Source: Cruorifilaria tuberocauda (Eukaryota > Nematoda > Chromadorea > Rhabditida > Onchocercidae). From it: a DNA stretch of 64,000 bases. Position 1 is the stretch's first letter, and each line of letters begins with the position of its first letter. The position numbers and the translations under genes were made by a program. The notes under the pieces were generated by a model, which was not told where the DNA came from, ran no database searches, and was given only the letters and a program-made list of their open reading frames with translations. The stretch lies in the NCBI GenBank assembly GCA_013365365.1, contig JABVXU010000048.1:124001-188000 (forward strand). The letters are read 5' to 3'. Below, one piece after another: positions 37,451 through 51,900 of the stretch.

Positions 37451-39060
37451 CACGACCTCTAAAAAGTATATCAGTTCTCTTACTGAAAGCCATAAAAAGC
37501 AAAAATAGATACAAATAAGTTGTTTGCTTTTCTCAAGAATTCTTGGCCGTATCGGGAATTGCAATACTGAAGAAGAAGTTAAACAATATCCTCATGAAAA
37601 GTTCATAGCTAATAATGTACATACTCAAAGCTTAATGCGTTAATAAAACAATGAAAAATTTGGAATAACGAATGCATTCAAGCAAGAAAAGCTAGGAAAA
37701 TGTTGAACTGACATTTCAACAATCGGAAGTGTTATGTAATGCTAACACATCGTAATTAAACGAAGAGCACGAAAAGGAAGTGAGATATTTCAACATCATT
37801 TATACAAACTTCTATATGTAAAAACTGATAAATATTCTTTTGCAAAAAGAATATTTATCTGATGATTCTACTTGTTCACTTATTACGACCTATTTGTGAT
37901 TTCATCTGTCTGCTACTTTGTTTATTTATAATTTTTGACCTTAATGTGCCTATTAGCTACTTTCAAAGTTATCTAATGAAGAAAACGATCCATTTGTAAA
38001 TGGAAATATGAAAAAAGTTGATTAAATTGATGGATAGCTATTTAGTATATATAACAACGGATTAAGTGAAGTATAGCATGGCTTCACTTAATGACTAAAA
38101 TGAGAAGTAAGCTCATTTATATCTAGATATCTCTATTTTTTGATATTAAAAAAAAAAATTAGCGAAACTTCTTGAAGCAACGTCCGAGAAGAATGTAAAA
38201 GCCTATCAGAAATTGTATTGTCACAGAGTGGAAGTGTGGCGTATCGAGTAGTGACCGCAAGAATATTAGGAAAAATGGAGAATATCTTCTTCGCAGCCTT
38301 CCTTAGCTTAACTAGGAACCCGATATGTTAATCCAACTGTATCACTGACTGCTTCACATCATCCTTATGAGATGAATAGGAAAGTCCAGCGATCATACCG
38401 CTACATCTTGCAATGCAGTTAACTTGCTAGAATGTTTGTACGTTGCACGCTATTTCAAATGATCTAAAAGAATAAACCGATTGGTGCACAACAATAGCAC
38501 AGAGCGATATCCGATAGCGAAAATCAACTCGATTCCCATCCATTTTTGTGCAAATTTAAAATTTCTCAATATAAAAGATAGTGATGAAACGTTTGTGCAA
38601 AGTATCACAATTTGCGATAGCAATAAATCTATGAATGCTTTTTTCCTCACTGAATATTTTGATGACAACATACGACCGAAATGGAGCAGTACTGAAGGTA
38701 AACATAAGAATAGATGAATGAACATGCTCAGCAATAGAAACGTAACGACCGTAACTTCGTTTGCTTTTCGACCTAGTCAATTCTCTCAAATATGCAGACA
38801 ACAACTTCCCCCCATTACTCTCCCAAAATTTGTCTAATTTTCCGAATTTTGGCTGCAGTAAGTTTTCAGATTTTTTTTCTCCCGTTTACAAATACATTTT
38901 CATCCAAAATAACCATTAATGGCTAGAATTGGATTTTTTAAGGTGAAAAATATTCAAGGACAACTGATCCTTTTAGCATCTATTTATCTCATTTTATTAA
39001 TAATTCTATTTTCAAGTTGTGTATTAGTATCTCTGTGATATGCTGTTTAATGAATGATTT
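37451..39060. other. Divergent intergenic region
   Basis: About 1.6 kb between the starts of the SLC3 gene (-) and the small membrane protein gene (+). Overlapping open frames on both strands at 38450-38804 are not supported by splice structure or homology. It presumably holds both promoters. Confidence 0.5.
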
Positions 39061-40231
39061 ATGGATTACTACGCTATCCTGACACTTGGATTCTTTCCTG
39101 CACTTCTTGCCACATTTTTTCTTCTATGCATCATTATTATTGGATTGTTGAAGTTCTCAAAACATGAGCTATTATTATTGTATCTATCGGTAAGTTTTGC
39201 TAGGAAATTACGGTAGTGGAAGGTAAATTTATTCATGACTGATTTTACTAATTAAGGGAAAACGACTTTTATAATTGTTTAAATGATAACCTCTTAGTTC
39301 ATTATTATCCCCACTGAAATTTATATCTCGAGAATCTAGCTCAACAATTAGCAATAAACAATTATGCATAAAATTAATAAAACGGTTTAAATACCAAAGA
39401 ATTTTAAGAAATTTGAGAGATATGATGACCAGTGAAATAACTTCAGCATGGAAAGGAACTTTATTATTAATTGTCATCACTTTGGAAGTTCATTAAATAA
39501 AACATGTTTTTTTCTTCGTAGCTTTTCGATTACTTTTAATTGTTATGACTTTTATTATCTTTAATTCCTTAATTATAGACTTCTGGTTGTTTAAACTAAT
39601 CATCATATTACTCTTCATGGAGCCGAAAATTCTAAAGTTCATTTTTTTCAAGAGTTTAGAGATGATCTCAAACACTACTTGATGAGCAAATCAGTTGTAA
39701 GCATTAATAAGGACAAAGAAACATACACTTAAATGGATTATTGTAAGTTACTTATCGATTAAACTTCTTTGAAATTACCATAAAGCAGGCAGCAAAACTA
39801 TAAAAGAGTCGAAGTGAAGACTAGTTTTATAGAAAATAGCAATAGTGACGATACCAATGTTCCTTTCCTTGTTGGCTGCAACATTTTTTGCCCTTGGCGT
39901 ACGGGTTTGCACAAATTTGTTCGGTGATATTTGTTTCATGTTCTACAATTCACCGTCGCTTACCACTGCAATGGTTAGTTATCATAGGTTAAAATTAATC
40001 AAGAGCGAAAGAATTATACATTTCTTCTAGATCTTCGCCGGTCTTTCCTTTTGCGTTTTGCTGATGGAATTCAGATTATTACTTCGTACGAATGAACCGA
40101 AAATGGTGGATGGTGGTACTCAAACTGGACCAAATTTGGATTATGATAAAAGTTTATCAGCTGTAATTGTAAATCCACAATTCAAGCAAGCATTCATTAC
40201 TTGTCGTCTCCGGTACAAACCAATTTATTAG
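39061..40231 (+). CDS. Small multi-pass membrane protein, 156 aa, family unknown
   Basis: Three exons with phase 0 at each join: 39061-39189, 39833-39973, 40031-40231 (TAG). An in-frame TGA two codons upstream fixes the start. The product is very hydrophobic: helix 1 at about residues 6-32 ([20 protein letters not shown]), helix 2 at about 36-58, helix 3 at about 50-66 or merged with helix 2, and helix 4 at about 91-109 ([17 protein letters not shown]). A polar tail of about 45 residues follows ([20 protein letters not shown]), probably cytosolic. The layout resembles small tetraspan proteins such as claudin-like or MARVEL families, but no diagnostic motif was seen, so no function is assigned. 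Confidence 0.7.
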
Positions 40232-41849
40232 TGCAGCGTTATTTCAAATATATTCATATTTACGTGCAACCTAATTTTTAACTTGTTCAAGTATAATGCA
40301 TATTAGCACGTGCATACTGGTTATCTCTAATCCACGGAACTGATTTGTTTTCCGTCTATAAGTTTGTAGTAGCAAACTACACGAGGTAAAATTTATGAAC
40401 AATAAAAATTCAGTGTACGACTCTAACAAAAAAATTTGAAGGAGACAACCAGATTCGCTGTCATAATTTGAACTACTACTTGATTCGCATCCACGGTATG
40501 GATATCACTGTACTGCATTTATAGCTTGGTGGAATGTTTCTTCACTTCATTTGATCAATGTTCCACATTATTCAAGCAATGAACACTGTGAGAGACATGT
40601 GATCCGTACTATGTAGCAACCTCCCATTTCCGCAAATAATTTCACAAGAGGATTATTCCTGAATGAAATACCTCAAATTCGAAGAAAACAAACAATCACG
40701 GAAGAAACAAGACGCGTGCGTGATTGTTTGTCAATAAAACATAGCGAGGAGGGATAAAAAACACAATGGAGCATATAAGATCCATCATTTCCATGAAATT
40801 ATTCGAGAGTACTGCCGTTAAATAAACAATAACGTATTTCGTGTAGGCTCTGAAACGATCCTACCGCGTGACGAATATTTAAAATTAACAAATTTCTAAC
40901 GGTCTAAACAGGCGAAAAATCTATATTACATATCAATATATCTGTTCCCCGCATTAGAGATCCTATGAATTATTTCTATCAAATTCAGCATATTTCGCGA
41001 AATAATTCATTGCAAAATGATGAAGTGACTATTTTTATCTGAAACCAAACAATAAACAATAAATATGATTAGAAATATCTCGACCGTAATTACTAAGAAA
41101 CATTAACAACTGAACATATGGGCTTATCGTCCAATAGTATGGGCAGCATCGATAATTACTTTAATATAAAAAAATAGAAACTGTTAAGTTCTGAGAATAA
41201 AAGGAAAATTACTTAAATGGGTAAACAATATGAATTGTTAAAAAATTTGCCAACGTGAAAGTAGTTTCTAAGAGAATAAGAAATAACTGCGCGCTGGACA
41301 CTATAACATATGCAGTCCTAAGCTCAGTTAATATGCGGAATATTATAATGGTACTGATAGAACAAAAAAGCATGAAAGCATTGTACAAGGACTAGAAATG
41401 AGAATATATGCCGCAAATGAATGAATAATCTCATGATCAGTGCAGAATACTTTGTTCCTGAACGACTTTTCTCGATGACTTGATTAACCCTGTACATGAA
41501 TAGAAACGAGATGAGCATGAACAAAGTAAACGGTTAAACAACTGATTATATAAAGGCTAACGATAGTTGCAATATTGTAATGTTAAACCATTATGCTTCT
41601 AACAAAAATCATTCACGCCTATTGTTTATAAAACAAATTTATTTTAAAAAGGAAAACAGATTTGAAAGACAAAAAAGATATTCTGCACAAAGTCACCTTG
41701 ATCTCATGGAACTTAAACAGGAACTACATGTGGTTCGATAATCATCGAATAAATAGCTTGCGCTATAAAATTCAGAGAAGTGGTTTCGAAGATATTAGAA
41801 AGGGAAGAAAACTGAAAAGCTGGAAAATTTTCTGAGATAAGCAACAAAC
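40232..41849. other. Convergent intergenic region
   Basis: About 1.6 kb between two 3' ends. No coding exon, RNA gene or repeat was recognised. A 66-codon minus-strand frame (41324-41524) is not supported. Confidence 0.5.
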
Positions 41850-44800
41850 TTATCGGATACTCGACAGCAGACTCAACTTCGAACGAGCAACTTTTTGTTG
41901 CCCAACTTTGCTAAACACATGCCAGAAGCGCAAGGTTTCATCACCCGCTCCTGTCACGATCGATTCGCCATCCGGAGACATTGCCTAAAATAAGCAAAAT
42001 ATTAAAGATGATTACAAAAAAATTCAGTTCTGACACTACCTACCGGCTGCTAAAATATTACCAAATATATGTTAATCTAACTGTACAATCGTTTTTTGAG
42101 GCGAGATCATGGTACTGTACAAAAATTTGTAGAATGTCATGAAAAGAGCAGTTCGTGCAAATTAGGAAAACAAGCACATAATAGAAATGTTTCCAGCTCA
42201 CATTATATCACTTTTTATTTCTTCACTTCACTGATAATTTATGCTTACCAAATACAGCACTCTATACTGATGTCCTGTAAGTTTCGTAACCGGTTGCAAA
42301 GACGGATATTTCCATATAATAACTTGATTGTATGAATAACCATGTGTTGACACCAGTTCTGAACTGTGTTTCGACCACGCAACATTGCATACCTTCAGAA
42401 GGCCTCAGATATTTGGTTGTAGTAAACAGAGAGAAAGTAAATCAGAATTAAGCAACTAAGGCAACCACTACTTTGTACACTTTCGAATTCTGCGATCAAC
42501 TTTTATATTAATCCAAATAAAACAATTCACAACTTCATAGATGAAATCATTCTCCAGTGCTTCATTCAGTACGAAAGATGCAAAATGCATACTTGACTAC
42601 CAGTATCAATACAATGTAACGACTGGCCGGTCAACGTGTTCCAGAAACGAAGACATCGATCGGCAGTTCCACCACCAGAAACAAGAAGACCATGATGATG
42701 TGGAGACCATGCCAGAGCTTTTACTGCTGCATTATGCTCTGTATAGACCTGAAAATGAGAAAATATTTTACTTCTTCATATTCTGCAGTGTAGCAAAACA
42801 ATATTTTTGTGTGCAAAACATTTAATTTTGCGATATGCAACATTAATTTATTACTTAATTAAACAAGATCAAAATATTTGAAAGAAATGAAGAACAAAAT
42901 ACTTAATGCCCAAAAATTCGTGGAGTTCGCAACTAAATAAAACTACCTGACAGGGATCATTTCTTCTTAAACTCCATACCAAAACTTGATTGTCATTGCC
43001 ACCTGATGCCAAATATTGTCTGTCTGGAGACCACTTTAACCCACAAACCTAAAAATCAGAAATGACGACAAGAATTCCCAGAACCCGAACGAGCAAGGAT
43101 TTCACAAAAAAGAGCATACAAATATATGTTTACTTCTTGCCGGTGTGCATTAAGTCTTCGTTCTGCATACTGCGCCGGCTGACGAATATCCCTTTGTATA
43201 ATGAAGCGATCTCTAGAGCCTGAACACACCAGATCGGTGTTCCATGCTAAGCAGCCGATTCTTGATGCATGTCCAGTGAGTTCTCGGAGCTAAAATCTTG
43301 TGTTAAATAATATGAATAATTTTATAGACAAGGTCGTCCGATCGACATGGAAGTTGCGAAACAAACCTTTTTCTGCGCATGTACATCCCATATTTGTGTG
43401 ATGCCTTTATTTGTGCCAACAGCTAGTAAATCACCCTTATCTGCCCACTGAACGGATGTTACGCTGTCACCATCAGTCGCAAGATCACAAAGCTTCACAA
43501 CCTTAAAAACGACTACAATCAACATAACTACAATACAATGAAAAGTACTACTTGTGAGAAAAACATTTTAATCTACAAACCCCAACTTTCAACACGCTTT
43601 GTCCTTCATAATTTGATATTCAGCAAAGAACTCATAAATAAAGAAAATAAAAATATAAGCTAACACGAACTTGACTGTTACATGCACTCCAGAGATACAC
43701 ACAAGTGTGTAAGCCAACAGAAAGCATATTTTGCGATGACCAGTCCACCAAATCCAGGTAAAAATCATCTTGCAATTCAGGCGCATCTAAAACCTGAAAT
43801 ATAAGAGAGACTTAAATTTGAACTATTAGAAATGAAAACCCAAATAATCCAACATAGATGACAATGAGAATATAAATGTTAAAACAAATCAACCTTGTAT
43901 GGATTTTTTGGTACTTTACGCTGTGGTTTACGGGGCGATTTGAGAAGACGTTGGCTCCCTTCGCTTAGTGGTGGTCCTCCGAATAGGCATCGAGCAGCAT
44001 GACTTGTTGACGCATCACCATATTTCGTTGGTGTTCGCTGCCCAAACTTGAAAAGACCACTGCTTGGACTATCACGCAGCCGACCTGTGTCGAATCCTTC
44101 AAGATCTGTCTAAAAGAGAAAAATATTTATTCTATATTAATTATGAAGAAGTGCTACTACAATTTCATTCAACCGATTTAATTTCCAAAGCCGATACCTC
44201 GCTTTAAAAAACCCAAAATCTTTCGCAATAGCAGAAGTATTTCCAATAAACTTCATAGCATCGAGGAAATTTATACAATTATGCAACAGTAACAAATATG
44301 TTTGTATTAGCGGATCGCCTATTTAATTATCTTGCTACATAAAAAAGATTTTCGTATTTTCCAAATACATACAAAACGAAACAGACACACTCTAATATCG
44401 TCAATGTTATCGCTTAGAAGTTCGTTTCTCAGTAAAGCTCGATGAGCTGCAGAGTCCACGCGAGAATCATCAATGGCACTTGTGGCTGGAGCTGCTTGTG
44501 CATTTGTCACATTTCCGCTGCTGGTTGCACTAATCGATGTTCCTTGCATTCCCACAATAGGTCTCTTAAAAAGGTTAGGTGCATCCGGCGAGGATGATGC
44601 AATTGCGGCAAATCTGAAAGGAATCTCCAGCTTATGCAGAAAGAATTTGTCTCTCAAAAACTGTAAAATCACCAAAGAAATTAAAAATTTCGAAATATTA
44701 CAGTTCATGTAAATTCACCATCACGGTATTCCAAAAAAACTCCACAAGACTGAAAGTCAATATCATGATGGAGTAATATTGGATGCATATCATTGCTTCT

Positions 44801-45373
44801 CGATATAATCATTACTGCATAATGGAATAAACAGATCACACATTTCTTATTTATTATGTAATTACTTATCTCGCTACCTGAGCGAAGAGTTTGCACACGA
44901 AAATAAAAATAAATCGGTTACCTTGTTGCCCACTCTGCATTACTTTGTCTAATAGGTATATAACGATCACCACCATCGGGACGATATTTAGTTGGTGTTA
45001 TACGTGGCGAGTGTCCCTGAAATGAACAAATTCTCAAAAATTTCAAGGCCATTCTTCTTCAAAATATCATCCGCAACTTTAAAATACGACGATATTTTGA
45101 TCCCATTGGACAAAAATAGATCCTTATAATCACGTTTGGGTAGGCTTGAATATTTTACATGTATAATTAACTTGTGACTTCCTGATAGAGCATACTAGCC
45201 TCGCACATCGCTGCATTACAAGATTCACTTCGCTGACAGCAACTAAAAATAAATAAGCACTGAAATTAGTAGTTTCTTAATAAAAAGGTTAAAATCACCT
45301 GTGATTTTTGTGGGGAAGTTCCGGGATTGTGTTGAGCCAAAAATTTCCGTTCATATTCGTTGGAAGGGTACAT
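41850..45373 (-). CDS. fzr-1: Fizzy-related / Cdh1, APC/C activator
   Basis: WD40 activator and substrate receptor of the anaphase-promoting complex, acting in late mitosis and G1. The start exon (ATG at 45373, donor before 45299) gives [12 protein letters not shown], like human MDQDYERRLL. Exon 44922-45016 carries the C-box GDRYIPIRQ. Exon 44401-44613 has [13 protein letters not shown]. Exon 43894-44109 ends [15 protein letters not shown]. Then come seven WD40 blades: [89 protein letters not shown], and the last exon 41850-41984, [20 protein letters not shown]. It ends in the IR dipeptide that docks on the APC/C TPR subunit. The sequence is Cdh1-type ([27 protein letters not shown]) rather than Cdc20. 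Confidence 0.97.
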
Positions 45374-45924
45374 CCCACTACCATATGGTCGCGCAAGAAG
45401 CAGACCTGACTAAAGCAAGAATAAGTGTTCACTACGCACTAACTACATGACAGGAAGTTAAAAACAGATAGCGTTTCTTGTGATGATGTCAAAATCTTCA
45501 TTGTGAACAGTACAATGAATCGACACAGCGTCAAACACGTCTAATACATTTCTACATCACCATAACAAATCGACAGAATGCTTGATCGATGAGTGGCCTG
45601 TTGCCAATATTCCTGATTCGAACTTTAGGTCTCTTCCACTGATACAGCGGAATAGTTTTACGAATTCTTATATTAGCACTTGATATGGTTGTGAATAAGG
45701 TTCAAAAACATCGTTGGAATAAAAAATTAGGAAGTGAAGATGAGACAATTGCGCTATAAGACTATGTATGAAGATCAGTTAAGGGAGAACTCAGTTAAGA
45801 GAGAAGGGAAGAATTAAATGTTTCCAAAAAGTTGGAAATTTGCTTTGAATAATTTGTCTAGAGAAGCACCAATAATTAGCTTATCAAAATATGCGAGGCC
45901 GATGTCTAGAAAGATATATTTAAA
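45374..45924. promoter_or_regulatory. Divergent promoter region of fzr-1 and mut-7
   Basis: 550 bp separate the two start codons, which point away from each other. A TTTAG|TCAG|G acceptor pair lies about 38 bp upstream of the fzr-1 ATG on the minus strand. No exon is seen. Shared or neighbouring promoters are inferred from position only. Confidence 0.45.
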
Positions 45925-48900
45925 ATGAAGCATATTATTACAGGTATGACTGACGATAAAGGATTAGGGATAAAAACTGGAGTTTGTATGCGAGGTTCCG
46001 TTATAAACGAGCATTTAATCGATGAGAAATCAGAAAATGATCATCGAAATAAGTTAAGCAAAAGTTTTGAGCTTCAGCCACATCATGAAATAATACGGAT
46101 GTGGGTGAAGCTGCTGAAGGATATTTGGATTGGTGAAGAGAAAAAGATTATTAAGGTCATTTATTTTTTTATTGGAACAAACTGAAGAAAAGTATTTTCA
46201 GATAGCCGTATCGAAATTTTACTAAAATTTCATGAGTCGTCTCGTATTTCCATAATTTCCATATGCCAGATATCGTCATGTCGTACATGTCGAAATGTCT
46301 CTATTTTTTTATTTTATAGCAGGAGTTATGCCAGTCAGTGCTGAACGAAATATTCGATGAATGCGAAAATCCGATGAAAACAGCTCTCGTTTTGCATAAG
46401 GTTTTTTTAAAAAGGATTATGGGGTGATTATGTGGTGAAGAAAGATTATATATGTAGATTTAAAAAATGTTTTGGGATTTAGACTAGAAGATTCATACTG
46501 TTGTTTAGTTCTGACATATTTTAGTTATGTCCGGATTATGGGGCGCAAAAAGCATCAAGTCTGGCTGGTTTGATCTTGCTACATCTTGAGCATTGGTTGC
46601 AAAAAACAGAAAGAAATAATGAACTGTACGCGAGATTAGATAAGGATATGAAGGTTTCTCAATTTTTCGCTTGACAAATCGTGATTTCATAATCTTTAAT
46701 ATAGTATACATGACCATTTTTTGTAAGCAAATCATTTCAAAACATTTCATCATTGAGTCACTGCAGTTTGGTTGGAAATTGTTAATCTTTTTTACATATA
46801 ATAAAACGAAGTGAAAAATAGGAGTAAGGGAAATCAGTTCTAAATATTGGCATGATTTAAAGCACCCAGTTTTGAAACTTATCTTATGCAACAGATTGAA
46901 GCTTTTGCTGTTGGCACAAACAAACATACAATACATTTGGAACTTATTATCAATCTATTTCAACTGAGAAGTAATGATATGACAGACTACATTCTCCGAG
47001 CAGTAAAGGTAAGTTTTTTTTAGTAAATATTGAACATTTTTTAAAGAAATTCAAAGCAGTATATCTGTTTTTTGTGATGGAAAGCGTATGTTTCTTTTTA
47101 CATTTTTTAAAAGCTTGTGTTGCGTTCTTTGAATCATTCAAGTTATGCTAGACATTATTGTTTCAATCCCACGTTTCCTCATATCATTTCTATATTTCAT
47201 GCTAGTCCTATATGTGTATCATTTTAGTAGGTTACTGAGAGGATCCGTTTTCTTTTCCCTACTTGATGCTTTATATTCCTCAAAATACGAATATTTAGGA
47301 TATGGTAGCGATGGGAAATTATCGTGATGCTATTTCCTGTGCAACCTTATTTGGATTACAGTCTCATTTTACACTTATTGAGTTAATTATCCCATGTATG
47401 CTGCAGGATCGTTTTATTGCAGTTGATGCATTCATTAAAAATGAAAAAAAGTTGCAAGAAGAACTTGTGCGATATTTTGATAATCTTATCGGTCTCGATG
47501 AACGAAGTTAATTTTTTTTGCTGTTAATTCTTCATACTTTTTTTCTTTCAAATTAATCGCTAGGAATGATTAAGGTTGATGCTTCTTAGAGTAGCATAAA
47601 GCACTAGAAGTCACAGTATTCTACAAGTGTATAATTTTTACTGTTCAGTTTTGATCAGCCATGTCAAAACATGTATTTTGCGTTTTTTTCGGAGAAGATA
47701 ACCGGAAGATGGAACAAAAAATGTCATCTTTACATTAAGAAGAGAGCTTGATGATTTGAATCTCAATACATAAAATATGTTTATTTTATTGGTTTTTTTC
47801 TAAGGTTTTTTGTGTTGTGGTTTAGCTATTGGTCATCTTTATGAAGATTTACGCAGAAGAAAAATCATGACTATTCCAATTTCGAAGTTGCAAAGAAAAG
47901 CTATTGAAAAACTTGTCGCTAAGCTTCTAGCAACATACAATTTGCCCCAGGAAATAGCACCGAGATTGTCTCGTTGTAGGCGGGAAGGTGCTCTGAGACA
48001 TATGGCTTTTATGTATTTCGTTGAACGTGGTATTACCAAAGAAGGATATTTTGATTATGTAGCTGTAAGTTTCTCTATTTGAGCATAAAATCTTGAGGTT
48101 GATGATGCCAACTGTCATTAACTGTAGAAGGAAAAATGTAGTTCGCATTCTTTATTGTATCCTAAAGAAAAATTTTTAAATGACGAATAAAGGTTTCATT
48201 AAGATTTAAGCTGTTTCTTTTGATGATTCATGTAGAATAATTGTGCATTCACTTGCATGGAAATTTGAAATGAATGCATGTTCCAGCAAGCTTTGCAGTC
48301 CGATTTAAGCCTACAAAAATATTTTATTAATTACCTTTGTTCGAACGGCTGGTTTAATGATGCTGTTCGATGGGTTGTTTTTTACAACATGATCGATAGT
48401 GCTCCTCATAGTCTGCAGCCTTATTTGTGTAGTAATGCAGTTCTTGAAGCGCAGGCTGATTTAACAAGGTAAAGCACATTTTTTGAACTTGACATTTATA
48501 TTCAAATAAATTAAAATTTTTGGTAATTCTATTGGGGTTGTTAATGACATGAGATATGAAGCACTAAATGATCATCATATTCCAGTAATTTTCATATGAG
48601 AACTTAATTTCAAGTGTTTGAAACTGCTAAATAATTCTTTTGCAGGATCATATCTGGAAGGGCGAGTGTTACAAATGTGGAATTGTTTCCAGGTCATCCT
48701 ATTGAAATGATTGCAACTCCTGAAGATTTGGAGAAACTTTATTCTGTTATTAAAGAAGCTGACTTGATAGGAATAGATACTGAATGGAAACCCTTATTTA
48801 TGTGCACAAATGAAAGGGTAAATTTTTCTAATATCCGAGATTTTAGCGCTTTTGAATGTTGTTCATTGCTAGGTTTTCATCATTCAACATGTGATATCAG

Positions 48901-51900
48901 TTGTATTTATCTTGCAGCTGAAAACTGGTTCTTAATTCTTTTCTTAAAATTCTTAAAATTTCTGCAAAGCTATTGTCGTCTATAAGTTGATGATCAAGCA
49001 GCACTTATCAACAGGAAGTTTTTCTTAAATTATTTTTCAATTCGTCAAAGTTAATGTGGTCAGAAAGCGTTTCAGGTAGCACTTTTTCAAATCTGTGTTC
49101 AACGTTGTAGCTACCTCGTTGATGTTGTTACTTTAGAAAATATACTCACGCAGGAACAGTGGGCACGATTCTTCAAAGCTTTGTTTTCTGATAGCAATGC
49201 AATAAAATTAGGTCTGTGAAAAATTATATAACTTTTTGCTGAGAAATCTCTCACGGTTAAATAGTCTTTCACATTTACGAGTCCCTTGTGGCTTTGGGAT
49301 ATAAGTATAATTTGAAAATTTGTCGCTCAATAATTCATAATATTGTAATTTCAGGATTCGACTTTCTAAATGATCTAAAGATTTTGCATGCTTCCTTTCC
49401 TTATCTGCAACCTTTGGAAAAGATGAAAAATGTAATTTGTATGTTGAAACTGGTTAAAAGCGTATGTTATTTTTTTCGACATACTTCACTTTATAACTTA
49501 AAAAATTTTTATTTTAATTTATCATCTGTGATGATTTCAGCTTCTAACTTCGAATCCAACATTTCTCGACTTCGGTTACTCAAGTATGATATTTGTTCGC
49601 TGTTAATTTCTGTTTTCCTGATTTTTTTGATCCAACAATGCTTCTCTATTTGTGTTATTTGAATTTAGTAAATTCGCTGTAAAGGCTTTTATATTAGAAC
49701 AAAAATCTGTAGTTTATTTTCAGCTAACCTTTCATTATCAAACCAAACTGGAAATCCGTTAGATTCTGTTTCTGATGAGACGGTACATTTTCGGCTCACT
49801 GATCTATGTGAGAAAGTACTTGGTGAGGCTCTGGATAAAACAGAACAGGTTTCTTCTCAGCAAAACGTTCTTATGATTTCTTTTACCTAGTTCTTGGATG
49901 TTAAATTGTTTAGATAGGCAACTGGGCTATGCGCCCTCTTCGTCGTGAACAAATGAAATATGCGGCTATGGATGCTTACTGTTTATTGAATCTTTATGAT
50001 AAGTTAAAGATAAAAGCTGAGAGGTAATTTTTTTTTAATTTATTTCATAACTTATAGAATTGAAAATATAGAATTGAGTGCTGTTTCGGACTAACAAGAT
50101 TGTAGAGAATACAATATGGATTGGAATAAACACTGCATGGGATGTGATTTAACACGTATAAAGTCAAAGGAAGAGAAGAGAACCAGAAGAAAAGAAGCGA
50201 AATTTGATGACAACGAATTTGAACAAATGATTAAGGTTTTTTTGACTGCTTGTTTCTGTAACATATTTTATTTCCATCCGTGATATTTTTTAGAAAGGAT
50301 ACAATATGCTTTAGAGATTTTATTTAGTCCAAACCACTCTCTCATTTATTAAATTCCTTATACACAACATAATTGTTTCACCGAATGTTTATATCCCATG
50401 AGTTTCTCTTTCAGCGTCTAAATTGTGATCTAAATAATTCTGAAGTGAAAAGGAAACCGAAAGATTTGAAGATTATTGTTGATTCAATGATGCTTGGTTT
50501 GGGTAAACATCTCAGAAGGTATTTCTCAGAAGAACATCTCAGAAGATTACTCCAAAATTTTTGCATTCATTTAACTGAAATTAAGTCAACTGTTTTAGTA
50601 TATGATGAATATTTTTATTCTAGATGTGGCATTGACACGATATTAGCAGAAACACGGAATTATTTGATTGAGTGTGCAGAAAGAGATCCTAATCGATATA
50701 TAATAACATGTGGAAGGGCAGTAGATGAAGTACACTTCTTTTATTATTGAAGAGAAAAAGCAGGATATGTTGAGTATCACATTTTTTTTGTGAGCAGCGA
50801 TCTAAACTGAAATGCAAATTTTCATATTCCAATTCGTTTCATATTCCAAATGGTAGAGACTTTTGTTTGATTATGTAGTTTAGATTCATAAATGAACTTC
50901 AGCTTCGAAGACATCGATCGTTGAGAGGAACACAGCGGATACTGTCTGTCCCAACTACGAAAAATATAGGCATAATTCAACAAATTGAGTTTGTCTTGAA
51001 ACAATTCAATATGCATTTATCCAAAGATGACATTTTCTCACGCTGCGTGGTAAATTGTTTTGATAAATTGATTATAAAACGATGTATTAAAATTCTCGGG
51101 TTTTGATTCGCATTACATTTTCGCAGTGCCATTATAGTTCAACAGTAACTGAAATTTATATTTTACCATCCGGGAAATAGTATTTTGAATTTTTCCGTTC
51201 GACTGCGTTGTAATTAGATTGATTTAAATTGTTCAATATGATACGTAATTTTTTTTTCATAGCACAATTTTAATACTGTTAACTATTTACGTTAGTTTTA
51301 GACTTACTATGGATGACAGTTTCCATAGTTACTTAGTTAACAATTCATTCCCGTTTTTAGAAATGCAATTCGGACTCCTTTGTAATAACTCCATCTCCCG
51401 TATTGGAGGCAATGTATAAGGCAAATATTATTGCATCGAACCCGTTTAATAAAGAAGCTTATGATGCCGCAAAATACAATGAAAAGATGCGACAAGTGCG
51501 GTTATTTGATATTTCAATAATACTTTTTGAGAGATTAAAATTGAGTAATATGCAGGTAAAAAATCAGTAAATGTAATTTTGTTCCTTAAATTTCAGGTTG
51601 ATGCGGAGATGTATTCCGGCTATGGATGCGATTTAGAAGTTAGTGAAAGTGATTGTTCACAGATCGTAGCACATTGTCATAATGGTATCTTAAACATTGA
51701 GTAAGTATGGTTCTCTCAGCCATTAATGCATTTGCATAACTATGTTATCCCTACATATTTTATATTTAGATTTTTTACTAATGTTTGCAGAAATTGCTTG
51801 GTTGCTGCTGTAGGTTGTGATACGCCGGCTGAAGTTAAAATAGAAAGGGTTCCTTTACAAGTTTTGGAAGAAAAAGGCAGGTCGGCATTCATCTTTTCAT

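Noticed and set aside
38450..38804. Overlapping open frames on both strands
   Set aside because: Opposing frames of equal quality, no conserved motif and no spliced extension; treated as chance.
44319..44708. 129-codon frame read as one exon in fzr-1
   Set aside because: Only 44401-44613 is exon; the ends run through a donor and an acceptor.
46505..46936. 143-codon minus-strand open frame
   Set aside because: Shadow of mut-7 exons on the plus strand, whose reading is supported by the downstream nuclease domain.
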